DNA from: a virus
Virus record (IMG/VR): IMGVR_UViG_3300025168_000445
Coordinates: 1-29,140 of that record
Length of the DNA: 29,140 nucleotides
Direction: 5' to 3' (one strand)
How positions within the stretch are numbered: the stretch's first letter is position 1; each line of letters starts with the position of its first letter. Below, piece after piece: positions 14,752-22,417 of the stretch. Below the pieces are notes generated by a model that worked only from the letters and a program-made list of their open reading frames with translations, searched no databases and was not told the DNA's origin. The translations under genes and the position numbers were made by a program.

Positions 14752-15074
14752 TATTTACCCCACTTATCTTCACTAACAATTTGTGCAATGATACCATATA
14801 CAGAAAGGTCTTGAAATGTGTCTTGTAAACTTTCCTTAACTGCGGTCTCACCCTTATTGTTATGTAATATATTTAATAATCTCTGTACCTTATCATTCAT
14901 CCGAATAGCCAGAGCCAACAAAGACAATTCTTTATTCCCACCCATAGATATATTACCAGGACCATAATCATGTTGTTTTTTAGCGAATAACTCGTATTGC
15001 TCTTTATTTAGTTTCTCAAACGTATACATAGTTTCTGGAAACTTTAATTCTATTATTTTAGTTACGTCTTGCAT
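14751..15074 (-). CDS. DUF1599/Nmad1-like protein
   Basis: A 107-residue protein matching the DUF1599 pattern as I know it: KKQHDYGPGNISMGG (32-46), AIRMNDKVQRL (56-66) and ESLQDTFQDLSVYGII (81-96). The family is called nucleotide modification associated domain 1 because of its company in phages that modify their bases; its own activity is not established. AAGGAA lies 6 nt before the ATG. The methyltransferase and the PAPS-reductase-like gene are in the same run. Confidence 0.75.
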   Translation of the reverse strand: MQDVTKIIELKFPETMYTFEKLNKEQYELFAKKQHDYGPGNISMGGNKELSLLALAIRMNDKVQRLLNILHNNKGETAVKESLQDTFQDLSVYGIIAQIVSEDKWGK

Positions 15075-15083
15075 TTGCTTTCC

Positions 15084-15338
15084 TTATTTTAAACAGCATC
15101 TTTTGTATTTTTTATTTGACCCACAAAAGCATTCCTGATTGCGTTTAATAAACTTTTTTGCTTCTTCTCTTGTTGTTGAAAAAGGGTCTTTTCCGTATTT
15201 TCTTTTGAACCCTCCATAACCGTTTTCTTTTCTAATGAGTTTTGTTTTGATACTGACATTTTTCTGATATTTCTCCTTCGTACCCATTCTGAATTGGGAT
15301 ACTTTTTCTTGTGATGCTTCGTTTTTGGCATTACTCAT
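15084..15338 (-). CDS. SEC-C motif protein, 84 aa
   Basis: The last residues CFCGSNKKYKRCC (70-82) are a SEC-C zinc motif like that at the end of SecA. The rest is basic and lysine-rich. In SecA this motif binds SecB and ribosomes; in small proteins its role is usually unknown. A strong AAGGAG site lies 4 nt before the ATG, which overlaps the upstream stop (ATGA). A second open frame on the same strand (15089-15331) is treated as a shadow. Confidence 0.78.
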   Translation of the reverse strand: MSNAKNEASQEKVSQFRMGTKEKYQKNVSIKTKLIRKENGYGGFKRKYGKDPFSTTREEAKKFIKRNQECFCGSNKKYKRCCLK

Positions 15339-15538
15339 TTATCTCCTTTATGTATCTTGCACAATGCTCTTTTTTTTCCATAGGTAGGAATACCTTTTGG
15401 GTAATAAGAGTATTGTCTTTCTCCATATAATGATATATCTGACCAGACACCATTACATTCAGGACAAACCATTAAGTAATCGTCTGCTTTCCCCGCAGTT
15501 CTTGCTCTTTTCTTCTTCGTAATCTGGGTAATGGACAT
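15335..15538 (-). CDS. Small zinc-ribbon protein, 67 aa
   Basis: A basic N-terminus (ITKKKRARTAGK) followed by CPEC (25-28) and CKIH (60-63), a likely CxxC...CxxH zinc site. GAGGAG lies 11 nt before the ATG. It overlaps the SEC-C gene start by 4 bp and the end of the gene at 15472 by 67 bp. No family recognised; DNA or RNA binding is plausible. Confidence 0.65.
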   Translation of the reverse strand: MSITQITKKKRARTAGKADDYLMVCPECNGVWSDISLYGERQYSYYPKGIPTYGKKRALCKIHKGDK

Positions 15539-15693
15539 AGGTGTAAATTCTCCTCTATTTTATTTTTTGATCTTGAGCGAGACGCACCGCAATAGATATG
15601 CCCTTTATGATGAGTACATAAAGCACATTCTATATGGTTAATTAATGGACACGGCTCAAACATTCCATTAGCCATTCGTAGTCTACAATGCAC
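15472..15693 (-). CDS. Small cysteine-rich protein (zinc-binding?)
   Basis: The frame opens at GTG 15693; ATG codons at 15675 and 15663 are alternatives. The core CPLINHIECALCTHHKGHIY carries Cys and His in a possible zinc finger, followed by a basic C-terminus (LPRLRRRKEQELRGK) that overlaps the next gene by 67 bp. The start overlaps the end of the resolvase-like gene. Ribosome binding site weak, so it is a moderate call. Confidence 0.45.
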   Translation of the reverse strand: MHCRLRMANGMFEPCPLINHIECALCTHHKGHIYCGASRSRSKNKIEENLHLCPLPRLRRRKEQELRGKQTIT

Positions 15694-15977
15694 TTAAACT
15701 CTTTAATATTATTACCTCTCATTGTTTTAATATCCGCATTACCTAAGTCAAAGTATTTAGGTATTGTCTTTCTACTCTTAGATTGTACCCTAACCTTTGC
15801 AAATCTATCATCTACATCCAGGTCTGGGTTCGTTATTAAAACATCGACATCGGATTTCTCGCCTATCGCCCTACCATCTGATGCAAAAGCACGAACTGCC
15901 TTAAGTCCGTGCTTTTCTGCAATCTCTAGACACTCTATCTCATGACGATAGCCCTTCTGTTTTGGCGATTTTAAAAT
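15642..15977 (-). CDS. Resolvase-like PD-(D/E)XK nuclease, ATT start
   Basis: A 111-codon frame directly behind the single-strand DNA-binding protein gene. It has the Holliday-junction-resolvase order: KGYRHEIECLEIAEKHGL (Glu13/15 in a helix), EKSDVDVLI (Asp43/45) and VRVQSKSRKTIPKYF (Gln65, Lys67). There is no ATG, GTG or TTG before this core. The only plausible start is ATT at 15977, with GAGGAG ending 8 nt before it, overlapping the previous stop by 7 bp. Upstream in frame there is a TGA five codons further. Likely resolves branched phage DNA before packaging. The nuclease fold is fairly clear; the start codon is the surprise. Confidence 0.75.
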   Translation of the reverse strand: MLKSPKQKGYRHEIECLEIAEKHGLKAVRAFASDGRAIGEKSDVDVLITNPDLDVDDRFAKVRVQSKSRKTIPKYFDLGNADIKTMRGNNIKEFKCIVDYEWLMECLSRVH

Positions 15978-16459
15978 GGTAACTTCTCCTCTACTTCATC
16001 AGGTTCTGTTCTATCAAATGGACAACTATCTCCGGCGTTATCCTCTAATACCTGAACAGCATCTAGGTACATAGAGATGTATTTATCAGCATTAACATTC
16101 GTCTGCTTTGCGGTAAATCGAACATTAACAACGTCGCCAAAGTTTGGTGCAGTTGGTATTTTTTCTTTCTTACCATTCCATATCTCTGGAAATGCAGTTT
16201 TGTCACGATGTAGAGTTGTTTTAAATGTCTGTTGTTCACCATACTCTTCATGTATTCTATTACCTGACAAACTTCTTTCTTTTCCGAACTCAGTTTGTAT
16301 CTTAGTTAAAATCGCCTTGAACTTCCCTTCGACCTTAACAGTAAGGTTATGATTCCCTTGATTGTCAAACTTAGTATCTAGGGTTTCAAGATGTGAAAAT
16401 ACTACAGGGACAGCCCCAGTTTTATACATTTTGCTCATTGGCTTTTCATTGGTTGCCAT
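15971..16459 (-). CDS. Single-stranded DNA-binding protein
   Basis: A 162-residue protein with alternating strands as in an OB fold (HNLTVKVEGKFKAILTKIQ, then PTAPNFGDVVNVRFTAKQ and YISMYLDAVQVLE) and an acidic tail ending DEVEEKLPF. An acidic tail ending in Pro-Phe is the interaction tip of bacterial SSB, and acidic tails also mark T7 gp2.5-type proteins. AAGGAG lies before the ATG. It heads the early operon of replication and recombination genes. Which SSB family it belongs to is uncertain. Confidence 0.75.
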   Translation of the reverse strand: MATNEKPMSKMYKTGAVPVVFSHLETLDTKFDNQGNHNLTVKVEGKFKAILTKIQTEFGKERSLSGNRIHEEYGEQQTFKTTLHRDKTAFPEIWNGKKEKIPTAPNFGDVVNVRFTAKQTNVNADKYISMYLDAVQVLEDNAGDSCPFDRTEPDEVEEKLPF

Positions 16460-16567
16460 ACGTTCTCCTTTTTTGTTATTTGTATAATTGAATTCACTGT
16501 TGTTAATGAAAACAATATTGTTAATAATATTATAATAAAATGTTTATGTATTAAAAATAATATATCG
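16460..16567. promoter_or_regulatory. Short AT-rich gap with 12-bp palindrome
   Basis: Perfect palindrome AACAATATTGTT at 16511-16522, followed by AATAATATTATAA. It lies upstream of the single-strand DNA-binding protein gene and is a candidate operator/promoter for the early minus-strand operon. On the minus strand TTGTTT and TTCAAT are 17 bp apart, a weak -35/-10 match. Confidence 0.45.
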
Positions 16568-16792
16568 CTAATCAGTGATTTCATAATCCAATCCATAATG
16601 TTCGCATTCTTTAATTACTAATGTTTTTAATAAATCCTGATCTAATTGCTTAAGACCCTGAACCTTATAAGACTCATTATTCCTACCTACAATAGTCATT
16701 ATATTATATCCTTTCCTGGCTACAGCACTTGTAAAGATTCTCTTTACCTCATGAATAGGATATCTATCATTGGGATGTATATATATATTCAT
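16568..16792 (-). CDS. Hypothetical protein, 74 aa
   Basis: A mixed alpha/beta small protein (MNIYIHPNDRYPIHEVKRIF, then NIMTIVGRNNESYKVQGLKQ). No ribosome binding site precedes the ATG, but it overlaps the stop of the 40-codon frame upstream (ATGA), so translational coupling may supply initiation. No family recognised. Confidence 0.55.
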   Translation of the reverse strand: MNIYIHPNDRYPIHEVKRIFTSAVARKGYNIMTIVGRNNESYKVQGLKQLDQDLLKTLVIKECEHYGLDYEITD

Positions 16793-16911
16793 AAGGGGAG
16801 AGAGGGTAAGCTGCGGAGCAAGGTAAATAACTCTCCCCCCTTTGATTTAGAATCCCCTATAAGCTGTAGTTGCGGTAGGAGATTCTTACGGAGATTTACA
16901 CATTTAAGCAT
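16789..16911 (-). CDS. Possible linking peptide, 40 aa
   Basis: A frame that starts inside the last codons of the HTH gene (ATGCTTAA) and ends in the ATGA overlap with the next gene, so it fills the gap exactly. The product (MLKCVNLRKNLLPQLQLIGD, then SKSKGGELFTLLRSLPSLPL) is not recognisable. The same DNA can form stems (GGGGAGAG/CTCTCCCC; AGAATC/GATTCT), so it may instead be a structured RNA. Confidence 0.35.
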   Translation of the reverse strand: MLKCVNLRKNLLPQLQLIGDSKSKGGELFTLLRSLPSLPL

Positions 16912-17095
16912 CAAATAATTCTTTATAATCTGTGTTTAAAACTTCTGCACATTGACCTTTATATAGGGCACTAAAATTACGCTTACCATGTATCATCTTA
17001 TGCATATAAGCCCTTGTAATTCCACACTTGCGACCTAGCCAAGCTATAGATCGCTCTTTTTCTGTTAAGACATCAAGCAATTTTTGATTAGTCAT
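16904..17095 (-). CDS. Cro/CI-type helix-turn-helix regulator, 63 aa
   Basis: A small protein that is almost only an XRE-family DNA-binding domain: KLLDVLTEKERSIAWLGRKC, then GITRAYMHKMIHGKRNF. The IAWLGRKCGITRAYMHKMI part is the helix-turn-helix. At 63 residues it is Cro-sized and lacks the extra domain of CI-type repressors. It faces the plus-strand gene at 17240 across a 144-bp control region, the usual layout of a phage switch. Confidence 0.8.
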   Translation of the reverse strand: MTNQKLLDVLTEKERSIAWLGRKCGITRAYMHKMIHGKRNFSALYKGQCAEVLNTDYKELFDA

Positions 17096-17239
17096 ATTTA
17101 AAACCTTTACATTTATTAATTTTTGTTATCAAAGTGTTGCCAAAGTATATGGATAACCAATACATAAATACAATATTTATTTTATTCTTGGATACACTAT
17201 GTTACCCCACTAACTTCTATTACAAATAAAGGAAGAAAA
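17096..17239. promoter_or_regulatory. Divergent control region with operator-like sites
   Basis: Between the HTH gene and the plus-strand gene at 17240. It has GTTATC (17125-17130) and GATAAC (17152-17157) as a 6-bp inverted repeat, CAAAGT twice, the decamer TATGGATAAC (17148-17157) that recurs inverted in the 8.4-kb repeats, and the leader motif GGATACACTATG (17190-17201). Likely the operator and back-to-back promoters of the switch. Confidence 0.55.
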
Positions 17240-17437
17240 ATGAGAAAATATACAATTAAAGAAAAAGATGTGTTGGTGGGGAAAGAAGTTGGTAGCTTTT
17301 TTTGCTCCAATGATTACGAAATTGAGAGAAAGATATTTATGAAAGAAGCTAAAACTAAAGTTGTTGATTACTATATAAAAGGAACGAGGAAAAACAAAAT
17401 ACTATTAACCTTAGTGAATTATAAACGTGAAGATTAA
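17240..17437 (+). CDS. Hypothetical small basic protein, 65 aa
   Basis: A lysine-rich protein (MRKYTIKEKDVLVGKEVGSF ... YYIKGTRKNKILLTLVNYK) with AAGGAAG before the ATG. The C-terminal strands suggest a small beta-rich fold. It lies just upstream of the integrase on the same strand and could be an excisionase or second switch protein by position, but no helix-turn-helix is seen and I do not recognise it. Confidence 0.6.
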   Translation: MRKYTIKEKDVLVGKEVGSFFCSNDYEIERKIFMKEAKTKVVDYYIKGTRKNKILLTLVNYKRED

Positions 17438-17450
17438 AAGCTGTCGTATC

Positions 17451-17475
17451 ATCAGACACATCAGACATCAGACAG
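17451..17475 (+). repeat. Three short direct repeats ATCAGAC before the integrase
   Basis: ATCAGAC occurs at 17451, 17460 and 17467, just before the GGGAG ribosome binding site of the integrase gene. Short direct repeats beside an integrase gene can be arm-type integrase or excisionase sites, or regulate its translation; no core att site was identified. Confidence 0.4.
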
Positions 17476-17484
17476 GGAGAACAA

Positions 17485-18582
17485 ATGGCAAGTTGTATAA
17501 AGATAAATAATAACAAGTGGCAAATTAGGTGGATAGACCACCGTCTTAAAACAAGACCAAGTAAAACTATTATAGGCACTAAGAAAGATGCTGAGAAAGA
17601 AGTAAGGTACTATTCTCGGAAGGAGTATGAATCAAAAAATAGCCCTATACTAAAGAATGTGAAGACAATAGCGACTATTAGTCGTTTGTCAGAATGGTAT
17701 TTTAGTAAAGGATTAAAGTGGAAGAATGCCCACCGTGAAGAGCCTCTTGATAAAAAGACAGTATATATATATGAGAAATCACTTAGGCAGTTTTCAAATG
17801 TTTTCGGTCCAAATTGTTTAGTAAGTTCTATTTCATCTATAAAGTATAGAGAACATTATTCAAATCGCAAGCTAAATGGTCTTAATGTTGATATTAGAGC
17901 AATCATTACTATAATAAATACTGCCATGTCTCATAGCGATAAAGTGGTGACAGAAATGCCAACAGAGCTATTCCAATTTAGCGTAAAGCATAGCACACCA
18001 TTCTATCTTGAATATAAAGATGCGGATGATATTCTATCCTTGGATATGGATAAGTATTATCAAGACAAGCCCTGGGGCTTTGAAAGGAATGAGTCAATGA
18101 TAATATTTACCCTGTATTTGCTTACAGGATGTCGTTTACAAGAGCTTTTAAACCTAGAGTGGGGTGATGTTGACTTTGTAGAAAAAAGCATCATAGTTAC
18201 AGGAAAGCGTAAAAAGGTTCGCAAGATATTTATTACAGATACTGCAACAGAAATATTCATGTCATTGACAAGCCGACCTAGACCAATGCCCTATACAGCA
18301 TCTAAGGTTCGTGATAGGCTTAAGGATATTAATAACGCATCTGGAATAAAGTTTACAACTCATAACTTAAGGTCAACCTGTGGTTCTTTCATGCTATCTG
18401 CTGGATGTTCTATTGAAGAAGTGTCTGAACATCTTGGGCATGATGACATTCAGACTACAAGAAAATGGTATGCTAGGATAATTGAAAAGAAAAGAAAGTC
18501 TGCAACACGGAAAATGCAAAACTTAACTCAGGGTATGTCTATTAAATCAAATAAATTGGGAAAATACCCAATCCTTAATTAA
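17485..18582 (+). CDS. int: Tyrosine integrase
   Basis: A 365-residue tyrosine recombinase with an N-terminal arm-binding part, a core-binding domain (about 62-165) and a catalytic domain. Catalytic residues seen: Arg217 in TGCRLQELLNLEWGDVDF, a lysine in the beta-hairpin near 240-246, His293 and Arg296 in HNLRST, His319 in HLGHDD, and Tyr329 in KWYARI. All are present, so it should be active in site-specific integration and shows that the phage is temperate. GGGAG precedes the ATG. It converges on the tail operon, and the stop codons of the two genes overlap in TTAATTAA. Confidence 0.95.
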   Translation: MASCIKINNNKWQIRWIDHRLKTRPSKTIIGTKKDAEKEVRYYSRKEYESKNSPILKNVKTIATISRLSEWYFSKGLKWKNAHREEPLDKKTVYIYEKSLRQFSNVFGPNCLVSSISSIKYREHYSNRKLNGLNVDIRAIITIINTAMSHSDKVVTEMPTELFQFSVKHSTPFYLEYKDADDILSLDMDKYYQDKPWGFERNESMIIFTLYLLTGCRLQELLNLEWGDVDFVEKSIIVTGKRKKVRKIFITDTATEIFMSLTSRPRPMPYTASKVRDRLKDINNASGIKFTTHNLRSTCGSFMLSAGCSIEEVSEHLGHDDIQTTRKWYARIIEKKRKSATRKMQNLTQGMSIKSNKLGKYPILN

Positions 18583-19676
18583 AATTCCTCTTCTATTCTC
18601 ATAGACACATTGTAATGATCGTGGGCTACTTGAGTCATGGTTAAGGAATCTTGACCAAACCTGGCGAACATGAAATCAGATTCTGCACCATCAGCGGCTG
18701 TGTCTTTGTCTATACAAAATATAAACGGTCTTGTCGGACCATCGGTCATGTTCCAAATATCAGAGACTACAGTGTCATCTGAATAAATATAAGTGCTGCT
18801 TTCTATTGGGAGTAACTCAGAACTATTTAAGAAAGAAAAATTTAAATCATATGTTATCCTACCTCCATATACTTTTTGAGCATCAGTAGCTAGAGTAAAT
18901 GGACTTTTTGAAGCAGACCCTCCAGTCCTTCCAAGATTCGTAGCAGATGCGTATCTTTGTCCCCCAACGGACTCTTGAATCTTTACTTTGTCATATGTGA
19001 TGTTGCGACTTAGCTCTAAGTCAGGACTGAATGGCATTTCAAACGACTCCCCAATCATGATCCCACCTAGAGTAAAATCCGTGCTTCCCCAGACTCTATC
19101 GTTCTCACTTCCAGTTCCAACTGAAGCATCAGCTTGTAGATTACCTTCAAATTGAATAGCCCAATAACGCAAATTCTTTTCTGTAAATTTAATAACTGTA
19201 GTCCCATCTGTGAGTGGAGTTATTACTACACTTTTATTTCCACTTGCAACATTGATATTATCAGCGTTTACAACTTCAGTTGTGGTGATGTTATTCCATT
19301 CAGCATCAGTATCTGGGTCTGTAGTATCAACATTAGCCCCATTCAAAGCGGTAACATCACTTGCAAGGTTACCAGCAAAAACTCTTATTTTCCCAATTGA
19401 TGTAGATAAGTTGTGATTTAAAATTGCAATGTAATTTTGCTTATGAGATGCGGTTGAAAATGCAAAAGTGCATAAGACATGACCGTCACCACTTGTATCA
19501 AAGGTGACTAGGTTCAATGGTTTTAAATCTAGTAAGTCTGCTACTGTCTTATCACTTGGAAGCCCTATGAAATCACCGCTAGTTGCCGTTACTGCTCCAA
19601 TAGCGGACCCACGACCTCGATGATAACCTATTAAGTCTGGATAAAACTTTGGTGTACGAATATTTTGATTAGCCAT
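18579..19676 (-). CDS. Tail-tip associated protein, unknown
   Basis: A 365-residue, beta-rich protein with few charged helices, last gene of the late operon. It contains repeated Asp/Thr/Asn-rich strands (NGANVDTTDPDTDAEWNNIT) and a closing strand block (DSLTMTQVAHDHYNVSMRIE). The upstream gene is the LamG tail protein, and its stop overlaps this ATG (TAATG, with AGGTAGGA before it). Position after the tape measure and tail-tip gene suggests a distal tail or receptor-binding role; this is inference. Confidence 0.65.
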   Translation of the reverse strand: MANQNIRTPKFYPDLIGYHRGRGSAIGAVTATSGDFIGLPSDKTVADLLDLKPLNLVTFDTSGDGHVLCTFAFSTASHKQNYIAILNHNLSTSIGKIRVFAGNLASDVTALNGANVDTTDPDTDAEWNNITTTEVVNADNINVASGNKSVVITPLTDGTTVIKFTEKNLRYWAIQFEGNLQADASVGTGSENDRVWGSTDFTLGGIMIGESFEMPFSPDLELSRNITYDKVKIQESVGGQRYASATNLGRTGGSASKSPFTLATDAQKVYGGRITYDLNFSFLNSSELLPIESSTYIYSDDTVVSDIWNMTDGPTRPFIFCIDKDTAADGAESDFMFARFGQDSLTMTQVAHDHYNVSMRIEEEF

Positions 19677-22417
19677 TATCCTACCTCTCGTGCTGTAATA
19701 CTCACTTTTCCAAGTGAGCGTTTTGTTTCTATTACCATATAATACTTACTTGCTGAAAACCTTGTTCCAAACATTTCTACTGGCATATCTGTAAATGTAA
19801 TTATATCCCCTGTCTCTAATTGACATCCTTTCATTGGATTGACTACATCGCAAGAGACCAATATCTTCATATCCCCAATAATGTTATTATAATAAGAATA
19901 AAAATCAGCGTTACAATCTGCATTTGCTGATGTTGGAATTGTTCCCACGTTCATGTCAAGATTGACTTGTTTAATGCCTTCTTTATCGCCAAGATTATAT
20001 TTAGCCCTATTTGCATTATTAGATATTGATTTATTTGCAAAATATTTTTGTTCTGCTGGGCTTAAATCGTTTGAAATATTCATTTTTGTAACAATACTAT
20101 TAATTCCAGTGGTGCTAATATTTACCTTATCAATGTCTTGGCTAGTTAAATTTAATGTCGCAGATAACTCGCTACTTTTCTTTACATGGATATACTTTAA
20201 AGTTCCTGTAGGTGTAAATTTTGCTACAAATCCAAATTCATATGCTATCTTATCAAGAGCTTGTTTTAAGTTTGTAGGTTCTAACTGCCAATATCTAACT
20301 TTCCAATTATCAATTGCTCTATCCGTATTTAATGAACTCCAGTTATCTGGGTCAGTACTAGATATACCAGCAAATCTTTGTAACAAATCACGGTGTGCAT
20401 CGTGTCCATGTGCTATTGCACCACTGTCCCAGGATGCAGTTAATCCATCTCCTCCAGAATATAAATATTTAAGATTACTTAGCTCTGAAGAATCTTGTTC
20501 ATCTTCGTCAGCATTTGTTCCTCTAAATATTCCCACTTCTGCTTCCATTTGTATATCTGAAACAGAAATTGTTTTACCAGACGCTCCATATATAAAAACA
20601 ACTGCAGAATTAAGATCAGTTGGGTAATCATCGGCTGCCGCCACATCTATTGTAGCGATGTTTGTAGCATTGGTATCCGTTACATTAATTGTCCCTGCAC
20701 TCACAGTGCTTCCAAAAACAACACTAGCACTTTGAAATGCAACATTAACTGTAACATTTCCTGTCTGTGACGCTTTAAAATAAATATAAACTTTTCTAAT
20801 TAATGTTGCAAAAAATTTTCTAGGTGGTCCAGCAAATCCAAGTACTAAACTTCCTGTGGTTGTTCCTGTGCCAGTTGTTGCTGCGGTTGCAACTGTGGTG
20901 CTATCTCCATCAAAGGCTTTGTATGTATCGGTAAATGTTATTATTGAGGTTGATACGTCTGAGAATTTACACCTTACAATTCCGTTGAATCTTTTATTTA
21001 AAGGAGAAATTAAAACATTAATATCCTCTTGAAGTTCTGTTTCATCCTTTATTGGGTGTGAACTTGTAAATGTAGATAGTGGTAAAAAATTAGCATCACC
21101 TAACCATAGGTTAACATGGCAATTAGAGCCATCTGCATACGACTTAGGCATTAATGTTGTTACATCATTTTGAGATGTGTTTACAACTGGTATTGGATAT
21201 AATGCAGTACCAACAAAGGTAGGCGATCCTGCCGTGCTAGTATTCGGAGTAAAATCCCCATACACAGTAGGTATGTACACATTATATTTACTTGATTTAT
21301 CTTGAGGAAATTCAATCTTATCCCAGGGTCTATGAGAATTTATCTGAATAGTAATGTTTTGGTCTTGGTTTAATTTCATATCAACAATTCTACCAGAAAA
21401 TATTTGTTGACAGCTACTTAAGGTGTCTTCTCCCTCAAATTGTGCATAAACACGGATTTCTTTATTGTGGTAATTATTAGTCCCGTTAAACAATAGTTTG
21501 TAGAAATCAGTTCCATGTATGTCAAAATTTGCACTCGTAACGCTTATGTTTCCTGTATTAGATGTTGACTCTACCAAATCAATACTATCTCTTATCGTAA
21601 TGTTTTTATTTAACACCGAACCATGATAGAACTCAGAACTAACAGTTGTATCCTTAAATGAAATTCCAAAAGCATGGATAAAGTTATCAAATCCATCGAT
21701 AGACCACGATGCGCCAGTGATAGTGCCAGAATTGCTATTAGAGCTTGAATCTGCAACACTAGCACCAGTGCCTTCGTCTAATTTCCAATAGGACACTAAG
21801 CCAGCATGTGTGCTATCAACTAATCTATTATAATAGTGTGATATCTCATCTGCTGTTCTTGCCGTATCCCACACACGAACATGAGCAAGCTCTCCATTAT
21901 ATCCATTGTTATTGGCAAAATTATTACCAATGGTTAGGTCAGCATCAGCACTTGTTCCACCAGTAGGGTCATTAGATGCGGTTTCTGTTTCTACTAATGT
22001 TCCATTCTTATAAAAATACGCTTCACCACTTGAATCATCCCTTACAACTGCTACATGAGTCCAAGTATCTGCACTAAGGTCAAAAGATGATGTAGTGTTT
22101 GATTCATTGCTACCGCTTCCGTACTCGTAAAACAATTGAAATTCGCCACCGCTTTGAAGATTAACATTAAATGATACATTTTCATCTGCATCTTCGCCAG
22201 AGCCAGCTGAAAGTTGAATGACCACACCGCCACCTATTGCATCAGCTTTACACCAAAATTCTACAGTAAAATTAACAAATGGTGTCGATAGAATATTTCC
22301 AAAATTTATATTATCATCAGAGCCATCAAAATCTAAACAGTTCTTATTATCAGCAGTAAACTCAAATAACCAGTTCTCATTTACATTAGAATTTACAGGA
22401 GGATTTGATAATGCCAT
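19676..22417 (-). CDS. Tail-tip protein with inserted LamG/concanavalin-like domain
   Basis: A 913-residue protein. After a short tail-type strand (NENWLFEFTADN) comes a LamG-like lectin fold, about residues 27-225, with the hallmarks LDFDGSDDNINFG, FTVEFWCKAD, WTHVAVVRDD, AYFYKNGTLV, LTIGNNF and ELAHVRVWDTARTADEI. The tail framework then resumes (AFGISFKDTTVSSEFYHGSV, IRDSIDLVESTSNTGNISVT). A second half rich in beta strands follows and ends near a region like tail hub domains (TGDIITFTDMPVEMFGTRFS). LamG domains bind sugars, so this may contact cell-surface glycans. It is encoded right after the tape measure. Confidence 0.8.
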   Translation of the reverse strand: MALSNPPVNSNVNENWLFEFTADNKNCLDFDGSDDNINFGNILSTPFVNFTVEFWCKADAIGGGVVIQLSAGSGEDADENVSFNVNLQSGGEFQLFYEYGSGSNESNTTSSFDLSADTWTHVAVVRDDSSGEAYFYKNGTLVETETASNDPTGGTSADADLTIGNNFANNNGYNGELAHVRVWDTARTADEISHYYNRLVDSTHAGLVSYWKLDEGTGASVADSSSNSNSGTITGASWSIDGFDNFIHAFGISFKDTTVSSEFYHGSVLNKNITIRDSIDLVESTSNTGNISVTSANFDIHGTDFYKLLFNGTNNYHNKEIRVYAQFEGEDTLSSCQQIFSGRIVDMKLNQDQNITIQINSHRPWDKIEFPQDKSSKYNVYIPTVYGDFTPNTSTAGSPTFVGTALYPIPVVNTSQNDVTTLMPKSYADGSNCHVNLWLGDANFLPLSTFTSSHPIKDETELQEDINVLISPLNKRFNGIVRCKFSDVSTSIITFTDTYKAFDGDSTTVATAATTGTGTTTGSLVLGFAGPPRKFFATLIRKVYIYFKASQTGNVTVNVAFQSASVVFGSTVSAGTINVTDTNATNIATIDVAAADDYPTDLNSAVVFIYGASGKTISVSDIQMEAEVGIFRGTNADEDEQDSSELSNLKYLYSGGDGLTASWDSGAIAHGHDAHRDLLQRFAGISSTDPDNWSSLNTDRAIDNWKVRYWQLEPTNLKQALDKIAYEFGFVAKFTPTGTLKYIHVKKSSELSATLNLTSQDIDKVNISTTGINSIVTKMNISNDLSPAEQKYFANKSISNNANRAKYNLGDKEGIKQVNLDMNVGTIPTSANADCNADFYSYYNNIIGDMKILVSCDVVNPMKGCQLETGDIITFTDMPVEMFGTRFSASKYYMVIETKRSLGKVSITAREVG

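Noticed and set aside
15089-15331. 80-codon frame overlapping the SEC-C gene in another phase
   Set aside because: Lysine- and asparagine-rich translation with no motif; the SEC-C frame has the better ribosome binding site and a clear zinc motif.
19953-20627. 224-codon open frame on the plus strand
   Set aside because: It lies wholly antisense to the tail-tip protein gene, has no ribosome binding site and gives a Ser/Leu/Cys-rich product without recognisable pattern.
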